Positions 1-8,452 of a stretch of DNA of 64,000 bases are shown in pieces. The first letter of the stretch is position 1. Every line of letters begins with the position of its first letter. Made by a program: the position numbers and the translations under genes. The DNA comes from Mesorhizobium qingshengii (GTDB taxonomy: Bacteria > Pseudomonadota > Alphaproteobacteria > Rhizobiales > Rhizobiaceae), in the NCBI RefSeq assembly GCF_027563465.1, contig NZ_JAPFQA010000004.1, forward strand, positions 62,001 through 126,000, written 5' to 3'. The notes beneath the pieces are model-generated. The model was not told where the DNA came from and did no database searches. It saw nothing but the letters and a program-made list of their open reading frames with translations.

Positions 1-81
1 ATTGATGAAGTTCGATACCGTACCGATGGAGACACCGGCGGTTCGAGCGACATCCGCTATGGTCGGGCGCTTGCGTTGCAA
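1..81 (-). CDS. LacI-family transcriptional regulator, N-terminal part only
   Basis: Read leftwards, this gives a helix-turn-helix of the LacI family: after a short basic start (QRKRP) comes TIADVARTAGVS followed by TVSNFIN, the usual first and recognition helices. The window edge cuts the gene off after about 27 codons, so the sugar-binding domain is not visible. An in-frame TGA at 106-108 closes the frame upstream, and no ATG lies between it and the helix. The TTG at 79-81, about 6 bases after a GGA-containing stretch, is the best start. LacI regulators usually bind sugars or related ligands and repress neighbouring transport genes, but the target here lies outside the window. Confidence 0.85.
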   Translation of the reverse strand, partial: MQRKRPTIADVARTAGVSIGTVSNFIN

Positions 82-95
82 TTGCTTGGTTCCAA

Positions 96-109
96 TTGAA
101 GCGTTTCAA
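96..109. promoter_or_regulatory. Candidate LacI-type operator
   Basis: TTGAAGCGTTTCAA is a 14-base inverted repeat with a central CG and one mismatched pair, the classic form of a LacI-family operator. It lies 15 bases upstream of the regulator's start codon, so autoregulation is likely. Binding is inferred from form and position only. Confidence 0.65.
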
Positions 110-543
110 ACGGTAACAGCGGATGCGCCACGCCTCAATGAAATGATCTTCCAAAAAACTGGATATCTCCCGTTTGGTTTGGGAGATTTTCCTGTGTCAC
201 AGCCGGCGCTGGAATTGATCTTTCCAAGATTGAACGTTTTTCAATTTTCCAGCAAAAAGATTGTGCACGCGGATTTTCTGCATTTTATTCAATCGGCAGG
301 TCTGATCGAGCGTTCGGAGCTGGCCTGATTCATCGCGCGGCTACGCCGCCTGCGCGGAGGTTGGATGGATCTGGTGGGCAAGCCTAGAGGTGGCGCGCCA
401 CGATCGGGACAAGGTGACTTTTGCGAGATCGTCAAAATCAGTTCGACGCATCACGGCTTCCACCGAGGTGTCTGGTCGCTCTGCTGCCCAATTCTTCGGT
501 TGGTTCGTGATGGACCGTTTCCTTTTCGATGGCCAGGAACAGC
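110..543. other. Gene-free stretch
   Basis: No convincing gene was found here. Open frames on both strands lack ribosome sites and show no recognisable domains or coherent protein composition. The left end presumably carries the promoter of the leftward LacI gene. Confidence 0.5.
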
Positions 544-572
544 GATGCCGCCGGGCAAAGCCCGGCGGCATC
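544..572 (-). terminator. GC-rich hairpin downstream of the Gly-rich protein gene
   Basis: A perfect 13-base-pair stem (GATGCCGCCGGGC, loop of 3, and its complement) lies about 40 bases beyond the stop codon at 610. A clear T-run is missing on either strand, so it may work as a terminator or as an mRNA-end stabiliser. Confidence 0.6.
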
Positions 573-609
573 TTCCTTGACTGGCTACTGCCGTTTCGGT
601 TGCGATGTC

Positions 610-1389
610 CTACGGCGTCGCCCCCGCTTGCATCGCGGCTGCCATCTGGTCGATCTTGCCGGCAAGCACGCCCTGGGCCCAAGCCGTGACCTGGGCGTCG
701 ACGGGCTTGTTGGCCATATCCGTCAGTGCCGCGTCGAGCGACGCCTGATCAGTACCGACCGTGGCCGCGGCAGCGTCCGCCTGGGCCTGGGCGGCGGCCG
801 CGTTGTCGGCGTCGACAACGGTCTGCTGAGCAGTGATCTGGTCTTTCAGAGCCTGGATCTGTTCGGCCGTGGCGGACGGGTCCGCCTGCAGCGCGGTCAG
901 CTGCGCGTTCAGGGCATCCAGTTGGGCCTGGGCGGCGGCGGCCGTGGCGGCTGCCGCATCAGCCGCGGCCTGGGCGTTCTTGGCTTTCGCCGACTGCGTG
1001 ACAAACGCCTGAATGGCAGCGAACTTCTTGCTCTTGGAGTGCATATAGGCGTTGATGTTGCGCTGCAGCGAGTTCAGCCGGCCGAGCTTGGCATGGATGT
1101 TCTTGTCGTTGGGCACGGACGCGACCTGCGTCGTGTCGACCGTGGTGTCGGTCGTCGTGTCCGTTTCCGACTTGGCCACCTGCCCTGGCGCCGACGCCGA
1201 CTTGCCATGCGAGGCGCCGCTGTTGCCATTGCCGCCAGCATTGCCCCCGCCGTTGCCACCACCATTGCCACCACCATTGCCGCCGCCGTTGCCGCCGCCG
1301 TGCCCGTTGCCACCGGCTCCGGCGAGTGCGGGAGACGCCAGAAGCGCCAATGCGGCAAGCGCCGCGAACAGAGTTTTTCGGTTTGTCAT
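610..1389 (-). CDS. Secreted Gly/Asn-repeat coiled-coil protein, function unknown
   Basis: The 259-residue product has a typical Sec signal peptide (MTNRKTLFAALAALALL, then ASPALA). A stretch of GGN/GGGN repeats follows at about residues 24-60. Then comes a Ser/Thr/Asp linker and a long Ala/Gln-rich segment (about 120-210) whose heptad-like spacing of Ala, Leu and Gln suggests a coiled coil. The start at 1389 is chosen because a GAGGAGG ribosome site sits directly before it and the signal peptide begins there. No enzymatic motif is visible. A surface or periplasmic structural role is plausible but unproven. No operon partner is adjacent. Confidence 0.75.
   Translation of the reverse strand: MTNRKTLFAALAALALLASPALAGAGGNGHGGGNGGGNGGGNGGGNGGGNAGGNGNSGASHGKSASAPGQVAKSETDTTTDTTVDTTQVASVPNDKNIHAKLGRLNSLQRNINAYMHSKSKKFAAIQAFVTQSAKAKNAQAAADAAAATAAAAQAQLDALNAQLTALQADPSATAEQIQALKDQITAQQTVVDADNAAAAQAQADAAAATVGTDQASLDAALTDMANKPVDAQVTAWAQGVLAGKIDQMAAAMQAGATP
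1246..1305 (-). repeat. 12-base tandem repeat coding for GGNG/GGGN
   Basis: Near-identical 12-base units of the form CCACCATTGCCA or CCGCCGTTGCCG are repeated in tandem inside the preceding gene. The units alternate A and G at third positions. Such arrays can change in length by slippage without shifting the frame. Confidence 0.7.
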
Positions 1390-1665
1390 GGTGCCTCCTC
1401 GGGGAATCGCCACCTCCGCCCAACCGCTATAGCAGCGTCGTATGAGGAATCGCTAATTGCACAGGGTAAACTTTAGACAAATGCGGTTTCAATGCGCGAG
1501 CCTGCCGACTCGTAGGCGCCATGGTCCTGACTGCCAACTGGAGGCACGGCAATGGTCGTCGAGTGGCTTATCGGAAAGGCGCCGAAGCAAGAGAAGTCGA
1601 TGACGACAGCATAGTCACAGTCAGATGCGCGATGCGGAAGCCGCCGCTTGGCGGATCGGTGGCAA

Positions 1666-2712
1666 TCATGGCTGTAGACCAAGGGCGCTCAGCCCCATTT
1701 GAGCGTCACTGGGCACCATCTCGACGCGACGGTTCCTGGCTCGGCCTTCCTGTGTTGCGTTTGAAGCGACAGGCGCCTGGAGACCAACGCCGCTCGACAT
1801 CATTCGGCTGGTCTCAAGATGGTAGGTTCGGGAAAGATCGTCGACGACAGCGGCTGCACGGGCCTTGGAAAGTTGCATATTGAAATCAAAACCACCGACA
1901 CTGTCGGTATGCCCGATCAGATATACTCTCTGAGCGGGATTCTGCTGGAGGAACTTGGCGATCTCATCCAGTGCAGGTCGAGATTCCGGCTTGATCGTCG
2001 CTTTGTCGAAATCGAAGAGAATGCCGTATAGGGCAGCCTTGCCGTCAACCTCGAAATCCTTCGAGATATCGGCAGCCGAAGCCGGGACCATACGGTCTTC
2101 GAGCGCTCCAACTTGTACCGCATCCAGGCGAACCATTGCCTGACCCTTCTGTGGACTGAAATTGGGATCGTAGCCGTCCTGATATTCGATGACATAGAGG
2201 GCAATGTACGTCTTGGCGCCGCCGTCTTCCTTCACAGCCGCGATATAGCGCGCCTGATCGGGGCTATAGCCCCAGATCTGCGTGCCGGGACCCGTGGTTT
2301 CAAAAAAGGAACCAAGATGGGGACCCGTGGCATCCCGCTCAGCCTGAAACAGAATCCGGTACCCATTCGCCGCCAGATCCGCCTTGTAGTTACGAAAGAC
2401 ATCGACCGAGGAAACAGCGGGAGGGATGGCATAGACGTTCTCAACCAAGCGACCCTCGATATTCATCGAGGATTCGAATTCTGCCTTGTTTGAATCGAAA
2501 TCGAAGCCGGTATTCTTCCCGGTTGGCAGAGTATAAGTATCAAAATCGTGCCTCTCGCACATGACGATAGAAGAATCGATAAACCGCCTTAGGCCGCCAA
2601 CGTCAGAGCAGCCGGCAATGTCATTTGCTGAAGCAGAAGGATTGGATAGCCAGATGAAGATGATGGCGTAAGCAATTTTTGTGAGTATGCTCACTCGATT
2701 GACTCGTTTCAT
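1666..2712 (-). CDS. OmpA-family outer-membrane protein with N-terminal DUF4892-like domain
   Basis: The 348-residue product has a signal peptide ending at SASA (about residue 29) and a middle region resembling DUF4892: EGRLVENVYAIPP, then VFRNYKADLAANGYRILFQ. A C-terminal OmpA domain carries FDFDKATIKP, GHTDSVG and the end motif RARNRRVEM, which binds peptidoglycan. The protein probably anchors the outer membrane or a surface assembly to the wall. The ATG at 2712 is preceded by AGAAGG. The frame stays open upstream, but that part is the shadow of the next gene. The next gene upstream (2817-3668) is on the same strand, about 100 bases away. Confidence 0.85.
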   Translation of the reverse strand: MKRVNRVSILTKIAYAIIFIWLSNPSASANDIAGCSDVGGLRRFIDSSIVMCERHDFDTYTLPTGKNTGFDFDSNKAEFESSMNIEGRLVENVYAIPPAVSSVDVFRNYKADLAANGYRILFQAERDATGPHLGSFFETTGPGTQIWGYSPDQARYIAAVKEDGGAKTYIALYVIEYQDGYDPNFSPQKGQAMVRLDAVQVGALEDRMVPASAADISKDFEVDGKAALYGILFDFDKATIKPESRPALDEIAKFLQQNPAQRVYLIGHTDSVGGFDFNMQLSKARAAAVVDDLSRTYHLETSRMMSSGVGLQAPVASNATQEGRARNRRVEMVPSDAQMGLSALGLQP

Positions 2713-2816
2713 TTTAATACCTTCTTGCTGTTGGATCTGAAGGTGGCAAGCACCCTGCCGTGCGCATCTGCCTGGCAGTGCGCCGTGTCGGTGGGATACG
2801 AGGTGTGGCGAGGCCG

Positions 2817-3668
2817 TCAGTTCGCCAGGAAAGCGGGTACCCGTCGAATTGCATCGGCGCGTGCAGCCGGGTTGGTGCCCGTATGTGCCGAGCCGCTGCC
2901 GTCGGCCGTGAAGGCAAGGTCGGCCGTTTCGTGAACCGTCAGGTTCGGATGATCGAAGTCGTGATAGGCATCGGGGTAGACGACAATGGATACCGGCTCG
3001 CCGACTGCTTGCGCCTGTGTCGCCAATTCTTCGCAAGGCTTGGCTGGCGTCCAGTCGTCGGCCGCACCGATCAAGATCAGCAACGGGATCCGGGCGTGCC
3101 AATCGCCATGTGCGAGAGGGAGGCGACAACCGGGATAGAAGGCAATCGCCTTTGCGAAATCCGGTCCCCCATCCTGAACGGGACGCTTCTGCCCGACGGT
3201 ATAAAGGACCGCCGAGCCACCGTTGGACCAGCCGAGGAGAGACACGGCCCCGGGGTCGACGTCCTCGCGATCCTGCAGATAGGCCTTGGCCGCGAAAGCA
3301 TCGTCCCGACGTTCCTTTGCCGGTCGTGTTATCCGATCCTGGACCTTGCACTGAGGCCCAGCACCCCGGGACCCGAAACTGTCGGGAAAGAGCACGACAT
3401 GGCCCTCGGCGACCAGCCGCTTGGCCCAATCGGCGTGGCGCGGCGCTAGATCGCCATGCCGCCCATATAGGCCGGCGCAGCCATGCAGGGCTATGACGGC
3501 CGGAAACCGACCCGGACCGTCTGGCCGAAAGAGTTCGCCATGCAGCATCAACCCTTGCCCGGCGAAAGTCACCGGCTCTGCCGTTGCTGAGAGGTTTGAA
3601 AGAAGGAAAGCGCAGACGCCAAAGGCAAGACCGCGGCATCGCGCGGAAGCGAAGACGAATTTCTTCAT
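2817..3668 (-). CDS. Exported dienelactone-hydrolase-family alpha/beta hydrolase
   Basis: The 283-residue product starts with a signal peptide (to about residue 30, SATA) and continues as an alpha/beta hydrolase of the dienelactone hydrolase type. Visible features are an HGC oxyanion region (62-64), the nucleophile elbow GWSNGG (Ser148), an acidic residue in GAADDW (about 204) and the catalytic His in YHDFDH (about 236). The substrate is unknown; the family hydrolyses lactones and esters, and many members are general carboxylesterases. Export to the periplasm is unusual for the classical catabolic enzyme and argues against a role in aromatic degradation. No catabolic genes lie nearby. Confidence 0.85.
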   Translation of the reverse strand: MKKFVFASARCRGLAFGVCAFLLSNLSATAEPVTFAGQGLMLHGELFRPDGPGRFPAVIALHGCAGLYGRHGDLAPRHADWAKRLVAEGHVVLFPDSFGSRGAGPQCKVQDRITRPAKERRDDAFAAKAYLQDREDVDPGAVSLLGWSNGGSAVLYTVGQKRPVQDGGPDFAKAIAFYPGCRLPLAHGDWHARIPLLILIGAADDWTPAKPCEELATQAQAVGEPVSIVVYPDAYHDFDHPNLTVHETADLAFTADGSGSAHTGTNPAARADAIRRVPAFLAN

Positions 3669-3795
3669 AGTCGACCTACGAGCACAAGATGACTGAAATC
3701 CAAGTTTGCAACCTACTCGTTTTGTCCAGGCAACGATGTCAGGCGCCCTGTAAATTGCATTCCATTGACGAGGAGGAACCGGAGTGCCCTAGCCG

Positions 3796-4302
3796 TCAAG
3801 CCATCGTGTTTTGTTGAAAATGCTGGTCCAACCTTTGGAATTGGATCACGTCAGCGTAGCCAGCAGCCATTTGCTCCGTGACAACCTCGAGCATGAACCA
3901 GTTCTCGATCCATAGCTCGATGACGTGGAAGACAGGTGCCCGGCCAGGTGCCCCGCGCCCTATGTATTTGGTGAGCCATCCTTCTCTCGCGCCGATCCGC
4001 TCGATCTCCTCCCGCTCACGCGGAACCGAGAGAAGGGCATGAAACGCCGTGAGATCTGGCGGATTACCTATGCCCGCTTCAACTGTGTCGACAAAGGCGG
4101 GGCCGTCACCGCCTTTGCCCGGCTTGAGCACCATGGCGCGCGGATAGACTTCGATCATCGTTCCGCGCGGGTCGCCGCTGACAGCCATGAAAGCACCAGA
4201 GACGGGTCCGGGGAAGGGATAGCAGCGCCCGTCCATGAGCTCGGCGAGGACGTCCGCAACGTGGCGAGGTTCGGAGGCCGGGATGGATATGTGATGGATC
4301 AT
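3796..4302 (-). CDS. VOC/glyoxalase-like protein
   Basis: The 168-residue product begins MIHHISIPA, the beta strand with paired histidines that opens many vicinal-oxygen-chelate proteins, and has an ENWFMLEVV strand near its end that could supply an acidic ligand. The start at 4302 follows an AGGACC ribosome site; the longer upstream frame is not needed. The family includes glyoxalases, ring-cleaving dioxygenases and resistance proteins, and nothing here selects among them. The downstream neighbour on the same strand is unrelated, so no pathway can be assigned. Confidence 0.6.
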   Translation of the reverse strand: MIHHISIPASEPRHVADVLAELMDGRCYPFPGPVSGAFMAVSGDPRGTMIEVYPRAMVLKPGKGGDGPAFVDTVEAGIGNPPDLTAFHALLSVPREREEIERIGAREGWLTKYIGRGAPGRAPVFHVIELWIENWFMLEVVTEQMAAGYADVIQFQRLDQHFQQNTMA

Positions 4303-4446
4303 TGTCTTCAGGTCCTTTCGTGTTTTGCGGGTATGATGACCCGGCCGGAACGGCGGAATCGGTGAGAAGGCCATGCGGGACTTTGCGACGGCGCAGCATT
4401 TCAAACGTCGTTTCTGCCGGGGCCGCAGGCGCCAGCGCAAAGGAGG

Positions 4447-4830
4447 TCAACCGGGTTCGGGACCCCGCCGCACCAGGCCAATGCACATGGTCAGGAACAG
4501 GAGGGCTCCGGCGAGCCAAATCAAAGCGCCAACGATTGCGAGCGCGGACGTCACCTGCGCAACGGCAAGTGCAATGCCGGGCAAAAACATGATCGCTCCC
4601 AGGTTCGCTATCGCGAATTGCCAAGGCGCCAGCTTAGATGCCTGCAATTCGGGAAATGCCCGCACCACGAGCCCGTACAAGCACAGGGAAGCCCAACCAA
4701 CCAGGTTGATGTGAGCGTGAACTGCAACATACTGAAAGTTCTCAGTGATCCCCATGCCGATTCCGAGACACAGGCCGGAAACGAGATAGGTGGCAGCTGC
4801 AACGATGTAGTAGCGGTCAATGCGGACCAT
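4447..4830 (-). CDS. Small integral membrane protein with haem-copper-oxidase-like HAH helix
   Basis: The 127-residue product has four predicted membrane helices. The second contains HAHINLVGW, which resembles the haem-ligand helix of cbb3 oxidase and nitric oxide reductase subunit I. At this size it cannot be a complete oxidase. Proteins of this kind are common as stand-alone genes in rhizobia and are often labelled cytochrome c oxidase-like. Haem binding through the two histidines is an inference from the motif. It lies between a VOC-like gene and a methyltransferase, all on the minus strand. Confidence 0.7.
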   Translation of the reverse strand: MVRIDRYYIVAAATYLVSGLCLGIGMGITENFQYVAVHAHINLVGWASLCLYGLVVRAFPELQASKLAPWQFAIANLGAIMFLPGIALAVAQVTSALAIVGALIWLAGALLFLTMCIGLVRRGPEPG

Positions 4831-4914
4831 GAATCTTCCTTTGATCTTGCTGAGTGCCCAACACGGACGCTTCTCTCCCCAACATCGGCGGTGAGGCGCG
4901 CGCGGTTCGTCCGA

Positions 4915-5811
4915 CTATTTCCGACGCGCCGACGCCAGCAGCGTCAGGCCCGGAAAGTCCAGACCAGTGGACGTCGTGTAGGGTCCAGCCGCCTCACGCA
5001 GGCGGGCCTGCAGACCTTGCTTTGCGGCCTCGGGCATTGAAGCAAGCAATGCCGCGAGCGGTCCGGCCAGCGCAGTCGTTCTCGCCATCCACTCCTCGAA
5101 GGAGTTGGCGTGGGTGGATACGGCCAACTCACTGACTGAGACATCAGCGAGTCCGGCACCGAGGAGGATATCCGCCAGCTTGGCCTTGTCCTGGAGCGAG
5201 AAAGGCCCCGGCCTGCCCGGCGGTGGCGCCTGCTTTCCGGTCTGTGCGCTCACCCCATCGAAGATGAGCTTGAGCCAGGGATTCTGTTCGCGTGGTCCCC
5301 ACACTGCCAGTGCCACCCGGCCGCCTGGCCGCAGCACGCGAAAGATCTCACGCGCCGCCTTGGCGGGATCGAAGGCAAACATCAGTCCCTCGCGGCAGAG
5401 AACGACATCGTAGGAGCAATCCCGCTCGTCGATGCTCTCGAGGTCGAGTTCTCGCGTCCGCACATTGTGGACGCCAAGAGCTGCAGCGCGAGAGGCGGCG
5501 ATCGCCGTCATGCTTGCGGCGACGTCCGACAGGACAACCTCGCCGCCGGGCGTAACCAGTCTTGCCGCCGCGAGGCCCACCCCTCCTGCGCCACAAGCCA
5601 GTTCGAGCACACGTTCGCCCGGACGAGGTGATGACAGGTCGAGCAGTTTGCCAGTGATCCCCGCAGCGCGCGTATCGATGTAGTCCGCGTGCTTGGCCCA
5701 TGCCTCCGCGACGGCTTCCCACATACCGTGAAGATGCGCACGGGCTTCGGAGATTCCTCCTGCCGGGCCCGGCGATTCAATCGTCTGGCCGATGATTTTT
5801 CTGGCGTCCAT
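4915..5811 (-). CDS. Class I SAM-dependent methyltransferase
   Basis: The 298-residue product has the S-adenosylmethionine fold: motif I VLELACGAGGVG at about residues 68-79, an acidic SDVAASM, then YDVVLCREGLMFAFDP and LRPGGRVALAVWG, as in UbiE-like enzymes. The substrate is not evident. The gene is transcribed away from a TetR regulator only 61 bases off, and inverted repeats lie in the shared promoter. The regulator therefore probably controls it in response to a small molecule. The ATG at 5811 is the first in frame and fits the short divergent spacing. Confidence 0.85.
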   Translation of the reverse strand: MDARKIIGQTIESPGPAGGISEARAHLHGMWEAVAEAWAKHADYIDTRAAGITGKLLDLSSPRPGERVLELACGAGGVGLAAARLVTPGGEVVLSDVAASMTAIAASRAAALGVHNVRTRELDLESIDERDCSYDVVLCREGLMFAFDPAKAAREIFRVLRPGGRVALAVWGPREQNPWLKLIFDGVSAQTGKQAPPPGRPGPFSLQDKAKLADILLGAGLADVSVSELAVSTHANSFEEWMARTTALAGPLAALLASMPEAAKQGLQARLREAAGPYTTSTGLDFPGLTLLASARRK

Positions 5812-5866
5812 GAGACGTCTCCTGCTATTGATTACTGGTAATGAGTATTAACTACAGTGAGACTGT
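5812..5866. promoter_or_regulatory. Divergent promoter with three inverted repeats, candidate TetR operators
   Basis: Between the methyltransferase and TetR starts lie GAGACGTCTC (5812-5821, perfect palindrome), ATTACTGGTAAT (5831-5842, 5-base arms) and ACAGTGAGACTGT (5854-5866, 5-base arms around GAG). One or more of these is likely to be the operator of the adjacent TetR regulator. Which one is bound cannot be told from sequence alone. Confidence 0.5.
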
Positions 5867-5872
5867 ATCGAA

Positions 5873-6538
5873 ATGAAAGCGCCGGTCAAGCCCAAGCGCA
5901 GCTACAACTCATCACGTCGTCGTGATCAGGCGGCTGAAACGCGGAAGGTGATCCTCGAAGCGGCTCAAAGGCTGTTCGAGGGGCAGGGCTATGGGGCGAC
6001 CACGATGAACGCGATCGCGGCCGCGGCGAGCGTCTCCTTCAAGACGGTCTATCTTGCGTTCGAGACCAAGGGCGGCGTGCTGAACGCGCTGTGGGATCTG
6101 CTCTTGCGCGGCGCCGAGGACGCAGCGCCGGTCGGCGCCCTGCCATGGTATCGCGAGGTAATGGAGGAGCCGGATCCGCAGCGACAGCTTCGCCTCAACG
6201 CTCGCAACTCGCGGATGGTCAAACAGCGGATTGGCGCGGTCACAGGCGTGATCCGCAGCGCGGCACCTCTGGACCCGGACATCGACAAGCTGTGGCGGCG
6301 CATCCAAGTGTCGTTCTATGACAACCAGCGCGCCATCGTCACGACGATCGCCGCCAAGAATGCGCTGCGACCCGATCTTGACGTCACGCGCGCCGCCGAC
6401 ATTCTATGGACGCTCAATCATCCGGATCTCTGGCTGCTGCTTGTGGGGGAGCGTGGCTGGACGCCCGAGGCATATGAGCAATGGTTCGGCGACATTGCCT
6501 GCAGCCAATTGCTAGGGGCGAACAGTCAAGGAAAGTAG
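5873..6538 (+). CDS. TetR-family transcriptional regulator
   Basis: The 221-residue product has a basic N-terminal tail, then a TetR helix-turn-helix at about residues 22-68 (RKVILEAAQRLFEGQGY, then TTMNAIAAAASVSFKTVY). A helical ligand-binding domain follows with no recognisable specificity. The length is normal for the family. Divergent placement from the methyltransferase suggests it represses that gene and itself, and is released by a ligand related to the enzyme's substrate. Confidence 0.88.
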   Translation: MKAPVKPKRSYNSSRRRDQAAETRKVILEAAQRLFEGQGYGATTMNAIAAAASVSFKTVYLAFETKGGVLNALWDLLLRGAEDAAPVGALPWYREVMEEPDPQRQLRLNARNSRMVKQRIGAVTGVIRSAAPLDPDIDKLWRRIQVSFYDNQRAIVTTIAAKNALRPDLDVTRAADILWTLNHPDLWLLLVGERGWTPEAYEQWFGDIACSQLLGANSQGK

Positions 6539-6594
6539 TGCCGGAGAAATGACGGAGCGGTGCCACCCGGCTTCGTCGGCATATTGGTCGTCGC

Positions 6595-7353
6595 CTAGAT
6601 CAGCAGCAGGCCTTTCATGCTGGAATAGCCTTTCCTGCCGATGATGATGTGGTCATGCACGGCGATGCCCAGCCGTTTGGCCGCGTCGATGATTTCCTTG
6701 GTCATCTCGATATCGGCGCGTGACGGCGTCGGGTCGCCGGACGGATGGTTGTGTACCAGAATGATCGCGGTCGCCGAGAGTTCAAGCGCGCGCTTGACCA
6801 CTTCGCGCGGGTAGACAGGCGTGTGGTCGACGGTGCCGACCTGCTGCACCTCATCGGCGATCAGCGCGTTCTTCTTGTCGAGGAACAGAATGCGGAACTG
6901 CTCGCGCTCCTCGAAGGCCATGGCCGAGCGGCAATAGTCGAGAAGCTGCTGCCATGACGAGAGGACTTCGCGGCCGCGGACCTCGCCGCGCGCCATGCGC
7001 TGCGCGGTCGCCGCGACGACTTTCAGGTCGAGCGCCACCGCCGGACCGATGCCCTTGACCTCCTGCAGCAGACCGACCGGCGCGCCAAGCACTTCGGCCA
7101 GCGTGCCGAAGCGCGACAGCAGCGCCTTGGCGACCGGCTTGGTGTCGGAGCGAGGGATCAGGCGAAACAGCAGGAGCTCCAGCAGCTCGTAGTCGGGCAG
7201 GGCGTCCCCACCGGCAGCGGAAAAGCGTTCGCGCAAGCGGTCGCGATGGCCGAGATAATGCGGCTTTTCGTCGAGCGTCCTGGCTTTCGCCGCCGGCCGG
7301 ATCGGCGCTTCGGAGAAGAAACTCCGCTCGTCGTCGTCGCTTCCTGTCCCCAC
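6595..7353 (-). CDS. radC: RadC-family JAB/MPN metalloprotein
   Basis: The 252-residue product has an N-terminal helix-hairpin-helix-like region ([13 protein letters not shown]) and a C-terminal JAB1/MPN domain with the metal motif [15 protein letters not shown] and a following HDHIIIG. This is the complete RadC arrangement. Despite its name, a role in recombination repair is not established for the family. The start is GTG at 7353, with a CGGAG ribosome site six bases upstream. It lies 45 bases downstream of map on the same strand, a pairing common in rhizobia, so the two are probably co-transcribed. Confidence 0.93.
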   Translation of the reverse strand: MGTGSDDDERSFFSEAPIRPAAKARTLDEKPHYLGHRDRLRERFSAAGGDALPDYELLELLLFRLIPRSDTKPVAKALLSRFGTLAEVLGAPVGLLQEVKGIGPAVALDLKVVAATAQRMARGEVRGREVLSSWQQLLDYCRSAMAFEEREQFRILFLDKKNALIADEVQQVGTVDHTPVYPREVVKRALELSATAIILVHNHPSGDPTPSRADIEMTKEIIDAAKRLGIAVHDHIIIGRKGYSSMKGLLLI

Positions 7354-7398
7354 AAGCCGCTCCGCATTTCCTGGCCGGAAAGACCCGGCGGAACAAGA

Positions 7399-8226
7399 TT
7401 AGGCCGGCAGGCCGGGGCGGTCGAGTTTTTTGGGCGACAGCGTGAAGATCTCGCAGCCGGCATCGGTCACGCCGATCGTGTGCTCGTACTGCGCCGACAG
7501 TGAACGGTCGCGCGTCACCGCCGTCCAGCCATCGGACAGGACCTTCACATGCGGCCGCCCGAGATTGATCATGGGCTCGACGGTGAAGATCATGCCGGGC
7601 CGCATCTCGACGCCCTCGTTGACGTTGCCATAGTGCAGGATGTTGGGCGCATCGTGGAAGAGCTGGCCGACGCCGTGGCCGCAGAAATCGCGCACCACCG
7701 AGCAGCGCTCGCCCTCGGCATAGGTCTGGATAGCAGCGCCGATGGCACCGGTGCGGGCGCCGGGCCTGATCGCCGCGATGCCGCGCATCAGGCATTCATA
7801 GGTGACTTCAAGCAAGCGTTCGGCCGCACGCTTGATGGTGCCGACAGGATACATGCGCGAGGAATCGCCGTGCCAACCATCGAGGATGTAGGTGACGTCG
7901 ATGTTGACGATGTCGCCATCCTTCAACGGCTTGTTGTCGGGAATGCCATGACAGACGACATGGTTGATCGAGGTACAGGACGATTTCGTGTAGCCGCGAT
8001 AGTTGAGTGTCGCCGGCAGCGCGCCGTGATCCATGCCGAACTCGAAGACGAAGCGGTCTATTGCTTCCGTGGTAATGCCGGGCTCGACCATCGGCACCAG
8101 TTCGTCGAGGCAGCGGGCCGTGAGATCGCATGCCTTGCGCATGCCGGCAAAGCCGTCCTCGCCATAGAGGCGGATCTGGCCGGTATTTCTGAGCGGTGCC
8201 GTGGCGGCGTCGAGATAGGTGATCAT
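7399..8226 (-). CDS. map: Type I methionine aminopeptidase
   Basis: The 275-residue enzyme removes the initiator methionine from new proteins. All metal and substrate residues of the family are present: HG in VCHGIPDN, Asp in NIDVTYILDG and GDSSRM, His in GHGVGQLFHD, Glu in FTVEPM and Glu in YEHTIGVTD. The ATG at 8226 is taken as start because MITYLDA fits the family N-terminus and GGA lies upstream; longer forms from TTG or GTG are not needed. It is followed by radC. Confidence 0.95.
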   Translation of the reverse strand: MITYLDAATAPLRNTGQIRLYGEDGFAGMRKACDLTARCLDELVPMVEPGITTEAIDRFVFEFGMDHGALPATLNYRGYTKSSCTSINHVVCHGIPDNKPLKDGDIVNIDVTYILDGWHGDSSRMYPVGTIKRAAERLLEVTYECLMRGIAAIRPGARTGAIGAAIQTYAEGERCSVVRDFCGHGVGQLFHDAPNILHYGNVNEGVEMRPGMIFTVEPMINLGRPHVKVLSDGWTAVTRDRSLSAQYEHTIGVTDAGCEIFTLSPKKLDRPGLPA

Positions 8227-8452
8227 TTTGTCCGTATTGCCGGTAGAAGGCCTTTGAAAGAGCCAGGGTGAAATCCCGACAGATTTGGCACTTGGGGGCA
8301 AAAGGTTCAAGGAAGAACTGCCTGACGCGGCCGGGCAGTCTGGATATTTGCATCGTCAGGGCCAATGTCTTGCCGGTTTGTGCCCGGCTTGCTTTCCTTT
8401 CTTGCCACCTTGCGTTAGGGCGGGGGAGGTTTTGGGAGATCGCAACCTTTTC

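Noticed and set aside
2..328. Open frame of 108 codons on the plus strand at the left edge
   Set aside because: It overlaps the helix-turn-helix codons of the leftward LacI gene and its operator, and its protein has no coherent features.
341..689. Overlapping frames on both strands after the LacI region
   Set aside because: They are Arg/Gly/Pro-rich, have no ribosome sites and cross the hairpin at 544-572.
529..1476. 315-codon plus-strand frame opposite the Gly-rich protein gene
   Set aside because: It is antisense to a gene with signal peptide and ribosome site; the Gly/Arg composition is what antisense GC-rich DNA gives.
2713..3639. N-terminal extension of the OmpA gene into the hydrolase gene
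   Set aside because: The extra residues are an out-of-frame reading of the hydrolase; the OmpA protein has its own ribosome site and signal peptide at 2712.
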